From NCBI RefSeq assembly GCF_013266755.1, contig NZ_JABRWJ010000012.1, forward strand, positions 62,001 to 126,000: DNA of 64,000 nt, written 5' to 3'. The stretch comes from Pseudaquabacterium terrae. Its GTDB lineage: Bacteria; Pseudomonadota; Gammaproteobacteria; Burkholderiales; Burkholderiaceae_C. This document shows, piece after piece, positions 1 through 7,750 of the stretch. A program made the translations under genes and the position numbers. Under the pieces are notes generated by a model. That model had not been told where the DNA came from. It was given only the letters and a program-made list of their open reading frames with translations, and ran no database searches. Position 1 is the stretch's first letter, and each line of letters begins with the position of its first letter.

Positions 1-265
1 CATTGATGCGCTGGAACTCGGCATCGCCGACCAAGCCGACATGCGGTGCATGCAGCGCGGCCACGTGCACGACCGCATCGATGCCGTCGAGCGCACGTTC
101 GAGCAGGCGCCGGTCGCAGACGTCGCCGACGAATTCCGCCGTCGACGACGGCGTGCGGTCGAGGCCGCTCACGCGGTGCGTCAGCGCCAGCCGGACGACG
201 ATCGCCCGACCGATGCGCCCGCTGGCACCGGTCACCAGCACGCTGAGCGGCGCGGTCTGACCCAT
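1..265 (-). CDS. NAD(P)-dependent epimerase/dehydratase, N-terminal part (runs off window)
   Basis: The gene starts at the ATG complementary to 263-265 and runs leftwards out of the window, so only the first 88 residues are visible. Residues 8-17 read LVLVTGASGRIG-like: a beta strand followed by the TGAxGxxG dinucleotide-binding loop of extended short-chain dehydrogenases. Further on come an acidic residue after the second strand (SGLDRT), a GDVCD segment and a DAVVHVAAL segment, all in the order typical of NAD-dependent epimerase/dehydratases acting on sugar nucleotides or similar substrates. The substrate cannot be inferred. It is divergent from the esterase gene at 304, with 38 bases between them. 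Confidence 0.8.
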   Translation of the reverse strand, partial: MGQTAPLSVLVTGASGRIGRAIVVRLALTHRVSGLDRTPSSTAEFVGDVCDRRLLERALDGIDAVVHVAALHAPHVGLVGDAEFQRIN

Positions 266-303
266 CGGGCGATTCTGCATCCGGGGCAGCTAGCATCGGC
301 AAA

Positions 304-1149
304 ATGTCCCCGTCCCCGATGCTTGTCCTTGCGCTGGCCTGGCTGCTCGCCGCCTGCGCGCCTACCCCTGCCCCCGCGCCGCGCCCGCCGTCGGCCCTGC
401 CGAACGTGCAGGTGCTGAATCCACCGCTCGTGATCCCCGGCCTCGAGCGCCAGCGCACGCTGCGCCTGTACCTGCCGCCGTCTTACGCTCAAAGTGAGCG
501 GCGCTACCCCGTCATCTACATGCACGATGGCCAGAACCTGTTCGACGACGCGACCTCGTACGCCGGCGAATGGGGCGTCGACGAGACTTTGAACCAGCTG
601 GCGCGCACGAGCGGCTTCGAGGCCATCGTCGTCGGCATCGACAACGGACTCGACAAGCGGATGAACGAGCTGAACCCCTGGCCGCATCCCGAGCACGGCG
701 CCGGCGAAGGAGACGCCTATCTCAACTTCATCGTCGAGGTGGTCAAGCCGATGATCGACCGACGCTTGCGCACGCTGCCCGAAGCACGGCACACGGCGAT
801 CCTCGGCAGCTCGATGGGCGGGCTGATCTCGCACTACGCGATCCAGCGTCATCCGCAGGTCTTCGGCAAGGCGGGCATCTTCTCGCCCGCCTACTGGACC
901 GCGCCGCTGGTGTTCGCGCACGCCGAGCGCCACACCCCGCCGCCGACCGCGCGGCTGTACCTGTACATGGGTGGCCGCGAGGGCCGCGGCATGGTCGACG
1001 ACGTGCAGCGCATGCATGCGCAGCTGGCGTCGCGACCCTACGCGCCGGCACTGACCCTGCGCATCGTTCCCAAGGCCGAGCACAACGAAGCGGCATGGCG
1101 CCAGGAATTCGAACGCGCGGTGCGCTGGCTGTACGAATTGCCGAACTAA
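304..1149 (+). CDS. Lipoprotein esterase of the esterase D / alpha-beta hydrolase family
   Basis: 281-residue serine hydrolase. The first 18 residues form a lipoprotein signal peptide with a LLAAC lipobox (Cys18), followed by a Pro/Ala-rich linker, so it is probably anchored in the envelope. The catalytic domain covers about residues 35-280. A YMHDGQNLF segment (72-80) and the nucleophile elbow GSSMGG (Ser170) are typical of the PF00756 esterase family (S-formylglutathione hydrolase, enterochelin and carbohydrate esterases). His260 in KAEHNE is the likely catalytic His. The substrate is unknown. The acyltransferase gene begins 11 bases downstream, so the two may be cotranscribed. Confidence 0.85.
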   Translation: MSPSPMLVLALAWLLAACAPTPAPAPRPPSALPNVQVLNPPLVIPGLERQRTLRLYLPPSYAQSERRYPVIYMHDGQNLFDDATSYAGEWGVDETLNQLARTSGFEAIVVGIDNGLDKRMNELNPWPHPEHGAGEGDAYLNFIVEVVKPMIDRRLRTLPEARHTAILGSSMGGLISHYAIQRHPQVFGKAGIFSPAYWTAPLVFAHAERHTPPPTARLYLYMGGREGRGMVDDVQRMHAQLASRPYAPALTLRIVPKAEHNEAAWRQEFERAVRWLYELPN

Positions 1150-1160
1150 GATCGCCGCCC

Positions 1161-1781
1161 ATGACGCGTGCCGAGGCCATGGGCCTGTTGCTGTCGACCG
1201 TCGCCCGGCTGATCACCGGCGCGCAAGGTCACTGGAAGGGCTGCCCGCCGATGGCCGAGCAGCGCATCTACTTCGCCAATCACCAGAGCCACCTCGACTG
1301 GGTGCTGATCTGGGCCTCGTTGCCGCACGACCTGCGCGCGGTGACACGCCCGATCGCCGCGAAGGACTACTGGACCACGGGGAAATTCAAACACTGGCTG
1401 ACGCGCGAGGTCTTCAATGCCGTGTACGTCGCGCGCCAGCGCACCGATGACCAGGACCCGCTGGAGCCGCTGGCCGAAGCGCTGAAGAACGGTGACTCGC
1501 TGGTGATCTTTCCCGAGGGCACGCGCAGCAACAAGGGGCTGCCGCAGGCCTTCAAGAGCGGGCTGTATCACCTGGCCGAACAGTTTCCCGGCGTGCAGCT
1601 GATCCCGGCGTGGATCGACAACGTGCAGCGCGTGATGCCCAAGGGCGAGGTCGTGCCGGTGCCGATCCTGTGCACAGTGACCTTCGGCGCGCCGCTGCAG
1701 CTGCAGGCCGGAGAAGAAAAGCGCGGCTTCCTCGAACGCGCCCGCGAGGCCGTGATCGCGCTGCGCCCGCAGGTGAACTGA
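1161..1781 (+). CDS. PlsC-like 1-acylglycerol-3-phosphate acyltransferase family protein
   Basis: 206-residue acyltransferase that would transfer an acyl chain to a lysophospholipid or lysophosphatidate at the inner membrane. The two family hallmarks are present: NHQSHLDW (HX4D catalytic motif, about residues 40-47) and FPEGTRS (about 117-123). The ATG at 1161 is chosen because it gives the normal family length; the open frame continues upstream only as an overlap of the esterase gene. The stop codon overlaps the start of the next gene (ATGA at 1781), which argues for translational coupling with the CdsA-like protein. It could act on lysophospholipids rather than be the housekeeping PlsC. Confidence 0.85.
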   Translation: MTRAEAMGLLLSTVARLITGAQGHWKGCPPMAEQRIYFANHQSHLDWVLIWASLPHDLRAVTRPIAAKDYWTTGKFKHWLTREVFNAVYVARQRTDDQDPLEPLAEALKNGDSLVIFPEGTRSNKGLPQAFKSGLYHLAEQFPGVQLIPAWIDNVQRVMPKGEVVPVPILCTVTFGAPLQLQAGEEKRGFLERAREAVIALRPQVN

Positions 1782-2755
1782 TGAGCGCGCTACGCGACCT
1801 CGACGCCAACCAGCAGGTCGCCCTGCTGTTCGTGATCCTGTTCGGCCTGCTGCTGATCGTCACCGGCATCGCCGCGCTGCGCACGCTGCGCGAGCTGGAA
1901 GGCCAGGCGCAGGTGCGCTACCAGCGCTTTCGCCGCGAGCTGCGGGCGCTGTGGGTCAGCGCGGTGCTGTTCTGGCTGGCGTGGGTCTCCGGTGCGCCGG
2001 GCGCGACGCTGCTGTTCGTCATCGTCTCGTTCCTCGCCTTCCGCGAGTACGTGACGCTGCTGAAGACGCGGCCGAGCGACCACCGCAGCCTGATCCTCGC
2101 CTTCTTCATCGTGCTGCCGCTGCAGTTCGCGCTGGTCGGCAACCGCAACTTCGACCTGTTCTCGGTTTTCATCCCGGTCTACGTGTTCCTCGCGATCCCG
2201 GTCGTCAGCGCGCTGGCCGGCGATCCGGAGCGTTTCCTCGAACGCAACGCGAAGATCCAGTGGGGCATCATGGTCTGTGTCTACGGCCTGTCGCATGCGC
2301 CGGCGCTGCTGCTGCTGGACTTTCCGCGGCTGCAGGGGCGCGGCGCGTTCCTGGTGTTCTTCCTGGTGATCGTCGCGACGACCGCGCAGATCGCGCAGGA
2401 GCTCGCCAGCCGCCAGCTGCGGCGGCGGCCGGTGGCGCGGCAGATCGACCGCTCGTTCTCGTACCGTGCGTTCGGCATCGGCGTGCTGGCGGCGGCGGTC
2501 GTCGGCACCGCGCTGTACTGGATCACGCCGTTCAAGGCCGGCCAGGCGCTGGTGATGGCGGCGATCGCCGCGGCCTCGGGCACGCTGGGCGAATTCGTGA
2601 TGCGGGCGCTGAAGAAGGACGCCGGCGTCAGCCACTGGGGCAACGCGGTATCGGTGACCGGCGCGGTCGGACTGCTCGACCGCGTGGCGCCGATCTGCTT
2701 CGCGGCGCCGGTCTTCTTCCACTCGGTGCGCTGGTATTTCCAGTACCGGCCATAG
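1781..2755 (+). CDS. CdsA-like phosphatidate cytidylyltransferase
   Basis: 324-residue polytopic membrane protein with about eight hydrophobic segments across its length. Cytidylyltransferases convert phosphatidic acid and CTP to CDP-diacylglycerol. The C-terminal region (about residues 270-315) carries the family signature in a diverged form: [19 protein letters not shown], followed by GLLDR, matching the usual GDLFESxxKRxxxxKD...GGxLDR. The GD of the first motif reads GE here. Pairing by ATGA overlap with a PlsC-like acyltransferase suggests a second phospholipid-synthesis module rather than the housekeeping cdsA, which usually sits next to uppS and dxr. That distinction is inference. Confidence 0.8.
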   Translation: MSALRDLDANQQVALLFVILFGLLLIVTGIAALRTLRELEGQAQVRYQRFRRELRALWVSAVLFWLAWVSGAPGATLLFVIVSFLAFREYVTLLKTRPSDHRSLILAFFIVLPLQFALVGNRNFDLFSVFIPVYVFLAIPVVSALAGDPERFLERNAKIQWGIMVCVYGLSHAPALLLLDFPRLQGRGAFLVFFLVIVATTAQIAQELASRQLRRRPVARQIDRSFSYRAFGIGVLAAAVVGTALYWITPFKAGQALVMAAIAAASGTLGEFVMRALKKDAGVSHWGNAVSVTGAVGLLDRVAPICFAAPVFFHSVRWYFQYRP

Positions 2756-2758
2756 ATG

Positions 2759-2830
2759 GTGCCCCCAGCTCACTGCGTTCGCGGCCCCCGAGGGGCCCAC
2801 ACGGCCCTTCGGGCGGCCGGGCGGGCCGTG
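2759..2830. repeat. Dispersed GC-rich intergenic repeat, copy 1
   Basis: About 72 bases between the cdsA-like gene and ruvC. It contains the blocks CCCAGCTCACTGCGTTCGCG, GGCCCCCGAGGGGCC and CCCTTCGGGCGGCCGGGCGG. The same blocks in reverse complement are found at 10217-10313 and 51361-51430, and a related arrangement at 41688-41755. Its arms can fold (CCCGAGGGG; GCCCTTCGGGC). Confidence 0.8.
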
Positions 2831-2841
2831 ATGGCGTGCCG

Positions 2842-3390
2842 ATGAGGATCCTCGGCATCGACCCCGGCCTGCAGCGCACCGGCTTCGGCGTCGTCGACGT
2901 GCAGGGCGCGCAGCTGGCCTATGTGGCCAGCGGCACGATCTCGACCGGCGAGGCCGCGAAGGGCAACCTGCCGGGCCGGCTGAAGCTGATCTTCTCCGGC
3001 GTCGCCGAGGTGATGCAGCGCTACCAGCCCGAGGCGGCCTCGGTCGAGATCGTCTTCGTCAACGTCAACCCGCAGAGCACGCTGCTGCTCGGCCAGGCGC
3101 GCGGCGCGGCGCTGGCCGCGCTGGTGCACGGCGACCTGCCGGTGGCCGAGTACACCGCGCTGCAGATGAAGAAGGCGATCGTCGGCCACGGCCTGGCGAC
3201 CAAGAGCCAGGTGCAGGAGATGGTGATGCGCCTGTTGAAGCTGCCCGGCCTGCCGGGCAAGGATGCCGCCGATGCGCTCGGCCTGGCGATCACCCATGCC
3301 CATGCGGCGCGCAGCTTCGCCGCGCTGGCCAAGGGCGCTTCGCTCGCGCCGCGTGCCCATGCGCAGTACAAACGCGGTCGGACCTATTGA
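2842..3390 (+). CDS. ruvC: Crossover junction endodeoxyribonuclease RuvC
   Basis: 182-residue Holliday-junction resolvase that cuts four-way DNA junctions together with RuvAB. The N-terminus reads [16 protein letters not shown] with the catalytic Asp7. Glu69 lies in the [11 protein letters not shown] segment, and the acidic pair Asp141/Asp144 in [15 protein letters not shown]; together these form the four-residue metal site of the family. The conserved [13 protein letters not shown] segment is present. Length matches the family. ruvA and ruvB are not in the window, and the gene is bracketed by intergenic repeats on both sides, so it is probably transcribed on its own. Confidence 0.97.
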   Translation: MRILGIDPGLQRTGFGVVDVQGAQLAYVASGTISTGEAAKGNLPGRLKLIFSGVAEVMQRYQPEAASVEIVFVNVNPQSTLLLGQARGAALAALVHGDLPVAEYTALQMKKAIVGHGLATKSQVQEMVMRLLKLPGLPGKDAADALGLAITHAHAARSFAALAKGASLAPRAHAQYKRGRTY

Positions 3391-3480
3391 TGTGCCCACC
3401 CCCGGAGCGGCCTTCGGCCGCCTCCCCCTCGAGGGGGCAACACCAGCGGCCCGGCAGAGCCGGATCCGCGGTGTTCGCTG
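3391..3480. repeat. GC-rich intergenic hairpin block after ruvC
   Basis: This block differs from copy 1 but is built the same way. It holds a GCGGCC-TTC-GGCCGC hairpin, the perfect 14-bp palindrome CCCCCTCGAGGGGG, and then AACACC...GGTGTT arms enclosing GGCCCGGCAGAGCC. It probably terminates or punctuates transcription between ruvC and the next gene, but it has no T-tract, so a terminator role is inference. Confidence 0.6.
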
Positions 3481-3517
3481 GGACAGACACGACCACGTCG
3501 TGAAGGAGATGACTTCG

Positions 3518-4216
3518 ATGAGCCTGCCGGTACACAGCGAATGGATCGAAATCTCTGGCGGCTTCGCCGCGCACCTGACGCTGCCGCCTTCGGGCAGCGG
3601 CCCCGGGCTGCTGGTGCTGCAGGAGATCTTCGGCGTCAACGACCACATCCGCGCGGTCGCGCGGCAGTACGCGATGGATGGCTTCGTCGTGCTGGCGCCG
3701 GACGTGTTCTGGCGCCAGGCGCCGCGCGTCGAGCTCGGCTACGAGGGCGCCGATCGCCAGCGCGGCATCGAGCTCGCGGCCAAGCTGCAGCCGGCGGAGC
3801 TGGTGGCCGACCTGCAGGCCGCGGCGACCGCGCTGCGCGGCCGCGCCGAGATCGCCGGCCAGAAGATCGGCGCGATCGGCTACTGCATGGGCGGGCGGCT
3901 GGCCTACACCGCGGCGGCGCTGGCGGGCGTCGATGCGGCGGTGGCCTACTACGGCGGCGGCATCCACAACCAGCTGGAGCTCGCCGAGCGGATCGGCTGC
4001 CCGGTGCAGTTCCACTACGCCGAGCGCGACGACCACATTCCGCCGGCGGCGATCGACAAGGTGCGCGCGGCGATGGCCGGCAAGCCGCACGAGCTGCATG
4101 TGTACGCCGGCGCGATGCACGGCTTCAACTGCTGGGCGCGCGCCTCCTACCACGCGCCGAGCGCGGCGCTGGCGCACGGGCGCAGCCTGCAGTTCCTGGC
4201 GCAGGCGCTGTTCTGA
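3518..4216 (+). CDS. Dienelactone hydrolase family protein
   Basis: 232-residue alpha/beta hydrolase of the dienelactone hydrolase family (PF01738), cytoplasmic (no signal peptide). The cysteine nucleophile sits in GYCMGG (Cys123), with Glu36 in the conserved QEIFG segment, Asp171/172 in ERDDHIP and His201 in MHGFN; this matches the Cys-Asp-His triad plus Glu switch of the family. Start chosen at 3518 because AAGGAG at 3503-3508 is 9 bases upstream; the alternative ATG at 3509 would sit on the Shine-Dalgarno sequence. The natural substrate (dienelactone or another lactone/ester) cannot be told. It is convergent with the small membrane-protein genes. Confidence 0.88.
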   Translation: MSLPVHSEWIEISGGFAAHLTLPPSGSGPGLLVLQEIFGVNDHIRAVARQYAMDGFVVLAPDVFWRQAPRVELGYEGADRQRGIELAAKLQPAELVADLQAAATALRGRAEIAGQKIGAIGYCMGGRLAYTAAALAGVDAAVAYYGGGIHNQLELAERIGCPVQFHYAERDDHIPPAAIDKVRAAMAGKPHELHVYAGAMHGFNCWARASYHAPSAALAHGRSLQFLAQALF

Positions 4217-4222
4217 TGCAGG

Positions 4223-4435
4223 TCAGTGGATCAGCACGCGGATGCCGTCGAAAACGCGCTTGAAGATCCAGAGGTTGAAGGTTCCCAGCCCCGTGACGAC
4301 GGCCCAGCGGTACAGCGCCACTGCCCGCTCGCGCGGCACGTGCTCGCCGGTGGCGATGTGCAGGCCGAAGAACACGATCGCTGACCCCGCCGTCAGCGTG
4401 AACACGATGCCGCAGAGCCAGTAGAGGACAGTCAT
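4223..4435 (-). CDS. Small two-helix membrane protein
   Basis: 70 residues with two predicted membrane helices (about 5-27 and 42-60), separated by a short charged loop, HVPRERAVALYRW. No known family recognised. The loop and second helix resemble those of the neighbouring gene at 4463-4648 (xRRxVVVLKW followed by a helix), so the two look like tandem paralogues. It lies 27 bases downstream of that gene on the same strand and is probably the last gene of an lpxC operon. Confidence 0.65.
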   Translation of the reverse strand: MTVLYWLCGIVFTLTAGSAIVFFGLHIATGEHVPRERAVALYRWAVVTGLGTFNLWIFKRVFDGIRVLIH

Positions 4436-4462
4436 CTGGGGCGGGACTCTACCGCACCGGCG

Positions 4463-4648
4463 CTACAGCAGCGGCGCGAGCCGTTCGAGGATCAGCACCG
4501 CGAAGAAGCAGGCCGCCGCGATCAGCGTCCACTTCAGCACCACGACGCCGCGGCGCTTCCACACCGGCTCGTTGGTGCCGACGAACATCGCGAAGCACAG
4601 CACGCTGGCGACGAGCAGCAGGCCGAAGACGAGCCGGAAGAGCAGCAT
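4463..4648 (-). CDS. Small two-helix membrane protein coupled to lpxC
   Basis: 61 residues, almost entirely hydrophobic: helix about 2-24, charged turn NEPVWKRRGVVVLKW, second helix about 38-56. The ATG overlaps the lpxC stop codon as TGATG, so translation is probably coupled to lpxC; a GTG three bases upstream is the alternative start. Function unknown. Its similarity to the protein encoded immediately downstream suggests duplication. Coupling to LpxC invites a role at the inner membrane in lipid A or envelope synthesis, but this is inference from position only. Confidence 0.65.
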   Translation of the reverse strand: MLLFRLVFGLLLVASVLCFAMFVGTNEPVWKRRGVVVLKWTLIAAACFFAVLILERLAPLL

Positions 4649-5583
4649 CACCAGGCCGGCGCGAGCTCGGCGAAGCCCGCCGGCGCCTGCGACTCGTCGT
4701 CGAAGGCGACGATGTCCCAGGCGCTGCGGTCGTCGAGCAGCTTGCGCAGCAGCAGGTTGTTCAGCGCGTGGCCGCTCTTGAACGCCGTGTAGGCGGCGAG
4801 CATCGGCCGGCCGGCGTTGTACAGGTCGCCGATCGCATCGAGGATCTTGTGCTTCGCGAACTCATCGTCGTAGCGCAGGCCTTCGGCATTGAGCACGCGC
4901 GAATCGTCGACGACGATGGCGTTGTCCATGCTGCCGCCGAGCGTCAGCCCGCGCGCGCGCATCGCATCGAAGTCCTTGGTGAAGCCGAAGGTGCGGGCGC
5001 GCGCGATGTCGCGCTTGTAGCGCCCGGAGCCCATGTCGAAGGTCGTGCGCTGGCCGGTGGCGTCGACCGCCGGATGGCCGAAGTCGATCTCGAAGCTCAG
5101 CTTGAAGCCGTGGTAGGGCTCCAGCCGCGCCCACATCAGCTTCGGCCCGTCGCCCTGGCGCACCTCGACGGTCTTCAGCACGCGCAGGAAACGCTTGGGC
5201 GCATCCTGCAGCGCGATGCCGGCGCTTTGCAGCAGGAAGACGAAGCTGGCGGCCGAGCCGTCGAGGATCGGCACCTCGTCGGCATTGATGTCGACGATCA
5301 GGTTGTCCAGCCCCAACCCGCAGCAGGCCGACATCAGGTGCTCGATCGTCTGCACCTTCGGCGCGCCCGGGTCGCCACCGGCCGAGATCGTCGAGGCCAT
5401 GCGCGTATCGCTGACCGAGTCGGGGCGCACGGGAATGTCGACCGGATGCGTCAGATCGACGCGGCGGAACACGATGCCGGTATCGACCGCCGCCGGCCGC
5501 AGCGTCAGCTCGACCTTCTGCCCGCTGTGCATGCCGACGCCGACCGCGCGGGTCAGCGACTTCAGGGTGCGTTGCTTCAGCAT
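4648..5583 (-). CDS. lpxC: UDP-3-O-acyl-N-acetylglucosamine deacetylase LpxC
   Basis: 311-residue zinc deacetylase that carries out the committed step of lipid A synthesis. Zinc ligands and catalytic residues are all visible: His82 in the EHLMSA motif, His245 and Asp249 in [10 protein letters not shown], and His272 in SGHALNN. The N-terminus [10 protein letters not shown] matches the family (E. coli starts MIKQRTLKRI); an in-frame ATG eight codons upstream is less likely. In many Burkholderiales lpxC follows ftsZ at the end of the dcw cluster; here it is on the same strand but about 32 kb further on. It leads a short operon with two small membrane proteins. Confidence 0.97.
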   Translation of the reverse strand: MLKQRTLKSLTRAVGVGMHSGQKVELTLRPAAVDTGIVFRRVDLTHPVDIPVRPDSVSDTRMASTISAGGDPGAPKVQTIEHLMSACCGLGLDNLIVDINADEVPILDGSAASFVFLLQSAGIALQDAPKRFLRVLKTVEVRQGDGPKLMWARLEPYHGFKLSFEIDFGHPAVDATGQRTTFDMGSGRYKRDIARARTFGFTKDFDAMRARGLTLGGSMDNAIVVDDSRVLNAEGLRYDDEFAKHKILDAIGDLYNAGRPMLAAYTAFKSGHALNNLLLRKLLDDRSAWDIVAFDDESQAPAGFAELAPAW

Positions 5584-5631
5584 GGGCGTGATTGTCCGCT
5601 GCTTCACGGACGGCGGCCCGGCGCCGGGTTT

Positions 5632-6405
5632 TCACGCGTCGATCGCCACCAGCAGCCCTTCGTCGATCCAGCGCCGCAGCAGCACCCCGACCTCGGCAAT
5701 CACCTCGGCATCCGGAAACTTCGCCGCCAACGCCGCGCAGGCCGCGGCAAACGGCCGGCCGTTCCACATCAGGCCGATCGCCTGCGCCTCGAAGGCGCCG
5801 AGGCTGCGGAAGTGCGGCTGGAAGCCGAAGCGCCAGACCAGCACTTCCGTCGGCACGTCCAGGCGCAGTGGCGCGGGCGGTGCCTCGTCGCAATCCAGCG
5901 CATGCCAGATCGACAGCGTATTGCAGTGCAGGTGCAGCCGCTCGCAGCTGGGGTGCCAGCGCAGCACCGCACTGTCCCAGGCGTCGGGCGGCAACGCGGC
6001 CAAGGCCTCCAGGCCGAGCGGCGCCTCGTCCTGGCCATCGAAGGCGCGCCGCAGCGCAGCGTCGAGCTGCGCCAGCTCGGCCACTTCCGGATCGCCGGGC
6101 CAGGCCTCGGCGAGCCAGCCGGCGAACGCGCCGCCGAACCAGCGCAGGTTCGGATGCATCGACGGATGGGCGGCGAGGAAGACGCGAGCGGCGGCATCGA
6201 ACTGCTCGTCCCCCAGGTACAACGCGGTGTGGCCGAAACTGTCCTTCAGCGCCTCGACCAGGCGCGCGCGGTAGGCGTGGTGGTAGACGCCCAACCGCCG
6301 CTCGACGCCGATGCGTCCGCCGGGACGCACCGCAGCGGCGATATCGCTCGGCGCGTCGAGCAGGTGCGACTGGAACGCGGCCTGCAATGTTTCCAGCGTC
6401 TGCAT
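5632..6405 (-). CDS. bufC: Bufferin-pathway partner protein, DUF2063 family (BufC/HvfC-like)
   Basis: 257-residue protein of the DUF2063 family, which partners MNIO-family enzymes in maturation of bufferin-type precursor peptides. The N-terminal region (about residues 1-100) has the family pattern: LQAAFQSHLL, RLGVYHHAYRARLVEALKDSF, LGDEQFDAAARVFLAAHPS and NLRWFGGAFAGWL. The C-terminal region is a second, less conserved domain. The start codon overlaps the stop of the DUF692 gene as TGATG, and the two belong to one operon with the precursor gene at 7281-7574. The partner is thought to deliver the precursor to the enzyme; that role is known from the family, not seen here. Confidence 0.88.
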   Translation of the reverse strand: MQTLETLQAAFQSHLLDAPSDIAAAVRPGGRIGVERRLGVYHHAYRARLVEALKDSFGHTALYLGDEQFDAAARVFLAAHPSMHPNLRWFGGAFAGWLAEAWPGDPEVAELAQLDAALRRAFDGQDEAPLGLEALAALPPDAWDSAVLRWHPSCERLHLHCNTLSIWHALDCDEAPPAPLRLDVPTEVLVWRFGFQPHFRSLGAFEAQAIGLMWNGRPFAAACAALAAKFPDAEVIAEVGVLLRRWIDEGLLVAIDA

Positions 6406-7232
6406 CACGCGAGCTCGCAGCGGCTGTCGAGCACCTCGGCAGCGATGCCGCGCGCGATGTGAAGCTCGGCAATCAGCTCGGGCAGCGGCGGGATGCGGTC
6501 GTCGCGCTCGATCATCGTCGCCACCGGGCCGAAGCGTTCGAGCGCGCGCCGGTACAGCGCCCACACCGGGTCGGCCACCGGATGGTCGTGCGTATCGACC
6601 AGGTGGTCGCCATGGTCGGTGTGGCCGGCCAGGTGGATCTGCCGCACGCGCTGCGCCGGCATCGCGTCCAGGTAGGCCTGCGCATCGAAGCCGTGGTTGA
6701 CGCTGCTGACGTGGATGTTGTTCAGGTCGAGCAGCAGCAGGCAATCGGCCTCGTCGCAGACGCGGGCGACGAATTCCCATTCGCTCATCGCCGAGCTCGT
6801 GAATTCGAGGTAGCTGGAGACGTTCTCGATCAACAGTTGGCGGCCGAGCACGTCCTGCACCTTTCGGATGTTGTTCACGACGACGCGCAAGGCCTCGTCG
6901 GTGTACGGCAGCGGCAGCAGGTCGTGCATCTGGCGGTCGTGCACGCCTGTCCAGCAGAGGTGGTCCGACAGCCACAGCGGCCGCACGCGGCGCTCCAGCG
7001 CCTGCAGCGACTTCAAGTACTGCGGGTCCGGCCCGGCCACCGCGCCGAGCGACAGCGACACGCCGTGCATCACCAGCGGATAACGTTCGCGCAGCCGGTC
7101 GAGCATCTGCAGCGGCTTGCCGCCGGGCACCATGTAGTTCTCGCTGATGACCTCCAGCCAGTCCAGCGGCTGCGCCGAATCGAGCAATGCGGTGTAGTGC
7201 GCGGTGCGTGCACCGAGACCGAAGCCGAGCAT
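6405..7232 (-). CDS. bufB: Bufferin-modifying MNIO enzyme, DUF692 family (BufB/HvfB-like)
   Basis: 275-residue TIM-barrel enzyme of the multinuclear non-haem iron-dependent oxidase (MNIO, DUF692) family, which modifies cysteines of precursor peptides to make metal-binding heterocycles. Family landmarks in order: LEVISENYM (Glu31), [11 protein letters not shown] (His56), [41 protein letters not shown] and DTHDHPV. These supply the His, Asp and Glu residues that bind the iron cluster. It lies 48 bases downstream of a Cys-rich exported precursor gene and is translationally coupled to the DUF2063 partner. The arrangement precursor-MNIO-DUF2063 is the core of a bufferin operon. Confidence 0.92.
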   Translation of the reverse strand: MLGFGLGARTAHYTALLDSAQPLDWLEVISENYMVPGGKPLQMLDRLRERYPLVMHGVSLSLGAVAGPDPQYLKSLQALERRVRPLWLSDHLCWTGVHDRQMHDLLPLPYTDEALRVVVNNIRKVQDVLGRQLLIENVSSYLEFTSSAMSEWEFVARVCDEADCLLLLDLNNIHVSSVNHGFDAQAYLDAMPAQRVRQIHLAGHTDHGDHLVDTHDHPVADPVWALYRRALERFGPVATMIERDDRIPPLPELIAELHIARGIAAEVLDSRCELA

Positions 7233-7280
7233 CGATAACCCCTTTCGTACGCAGCCGTGGGAGCGGTGAGAGAGGTCGAC

Positions 7281-7574
7281 TTACTTCTTCGCGACGATGT
7301 CGCCGATGGTGCCGCCCTGGTCCAGGCAGACCTTCGCGCCGAGCGCCTTGAAGCCGTGGCCCTTGCAGCCGTTCTGGCCCTTGCAGCTGTTCTCGGCGGT
7401 CTTGCAGTCGCTGTTGCCCTTGCACTCGTGCACGCCGTAGCAATGCACCTTGTCGCTGGCGGCAATGGCGGCACCCGAGCTGCCGGCCGGCGGCTGGGCG
7501 GCGAAGGCGGCGGCGCCGAGGGCGAACAGGGCGGCGGCGGCGGCCAGCGAACCGGCTTGGGTCTTGAGGGTCAT
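7281..7574 (-). CDS. bufA: Bufferin-type metallophore precursor (exported, Cys-rich)
   Basis: 97-residue protein with a signal peptide (about residues 1-26, ending AAAFAA) and a mature part holding seven cysteines: HCYGVHEC, CKGNSDC, NSCKGQNGC and a final VCLDQGG. The repeated CKGxxxC/CKGQxxC pattern and the C-terminal GG segment resemble bufferin precursors, closer to the BufA2 type than to the DUF2282 (BufA1) type in my reading. Known bufferins are exported, modified on cysteines by the MNIO enzyme, and chelate copper in the periplasm. Start chosen at the ATG complementary to 7572-7574; the open frame upstream lacks a signal peptide. The window shows no ECF sigma gene or transport partner next to it. 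Confidence 0.8.
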   Translation of the reverse strand: MTLKTQAGSLAAAAALFALGAAAFAAQPPAGSSGAAIAASDKVHCYGVHECKGNSDCKTAENSCKGQNGCKGHGFKALGAKVCLDQGGTIGDIVAKK

Positions 7575-7586
7575 GTGAATGCTTTC

Positions 7587-7692
7587 TGTAAGGATCGGAG
7601 GTTGCAAAACGACGCCGCTCGCGCGGCTGCCTGTGACGCTGGCCGTTGATCGACCTGCCCCCGTCTGTCGTCCGGCAGGCCGAGTCCTTACA
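7587..7692. promoter_or_regulatory. Inverted pair of TGTAAGGA elements between bufA and the J-protein gene
   Basis: TGTAAGGA occurs at 7587-7594 on the plus strand and again at 7692-7685 on the minus strand, each followed by a TCGG or CTCGG, so they form a 90-bp-separated inverted repeat. Each copy points towards one of the two divergent genes (plus copy to 7751, minus copy to bufA at 7574). This fits a pair of -35 elements for an alternative (ECF-type) sigma factor, or two operator sites. The downstream -10 elements are not clear. Confidence 0.4.
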
Positions 7693-7750
7693 CGCACCGA
7701 CATCCATGCCCGGTAGCATGCGGCGCCAAGGCTTGCAGCGGAGGATTGAA

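Noticed and set aside
4768-6462. 564-codon open frame on the plus strand across lpxC and the bufC gene
   Set aside because: It is antisense to clear lpxC and DUF2063 motifs, and its product is Arg/Ala/Gln-rich low complexity; long antisense frames are expected at this GC content.
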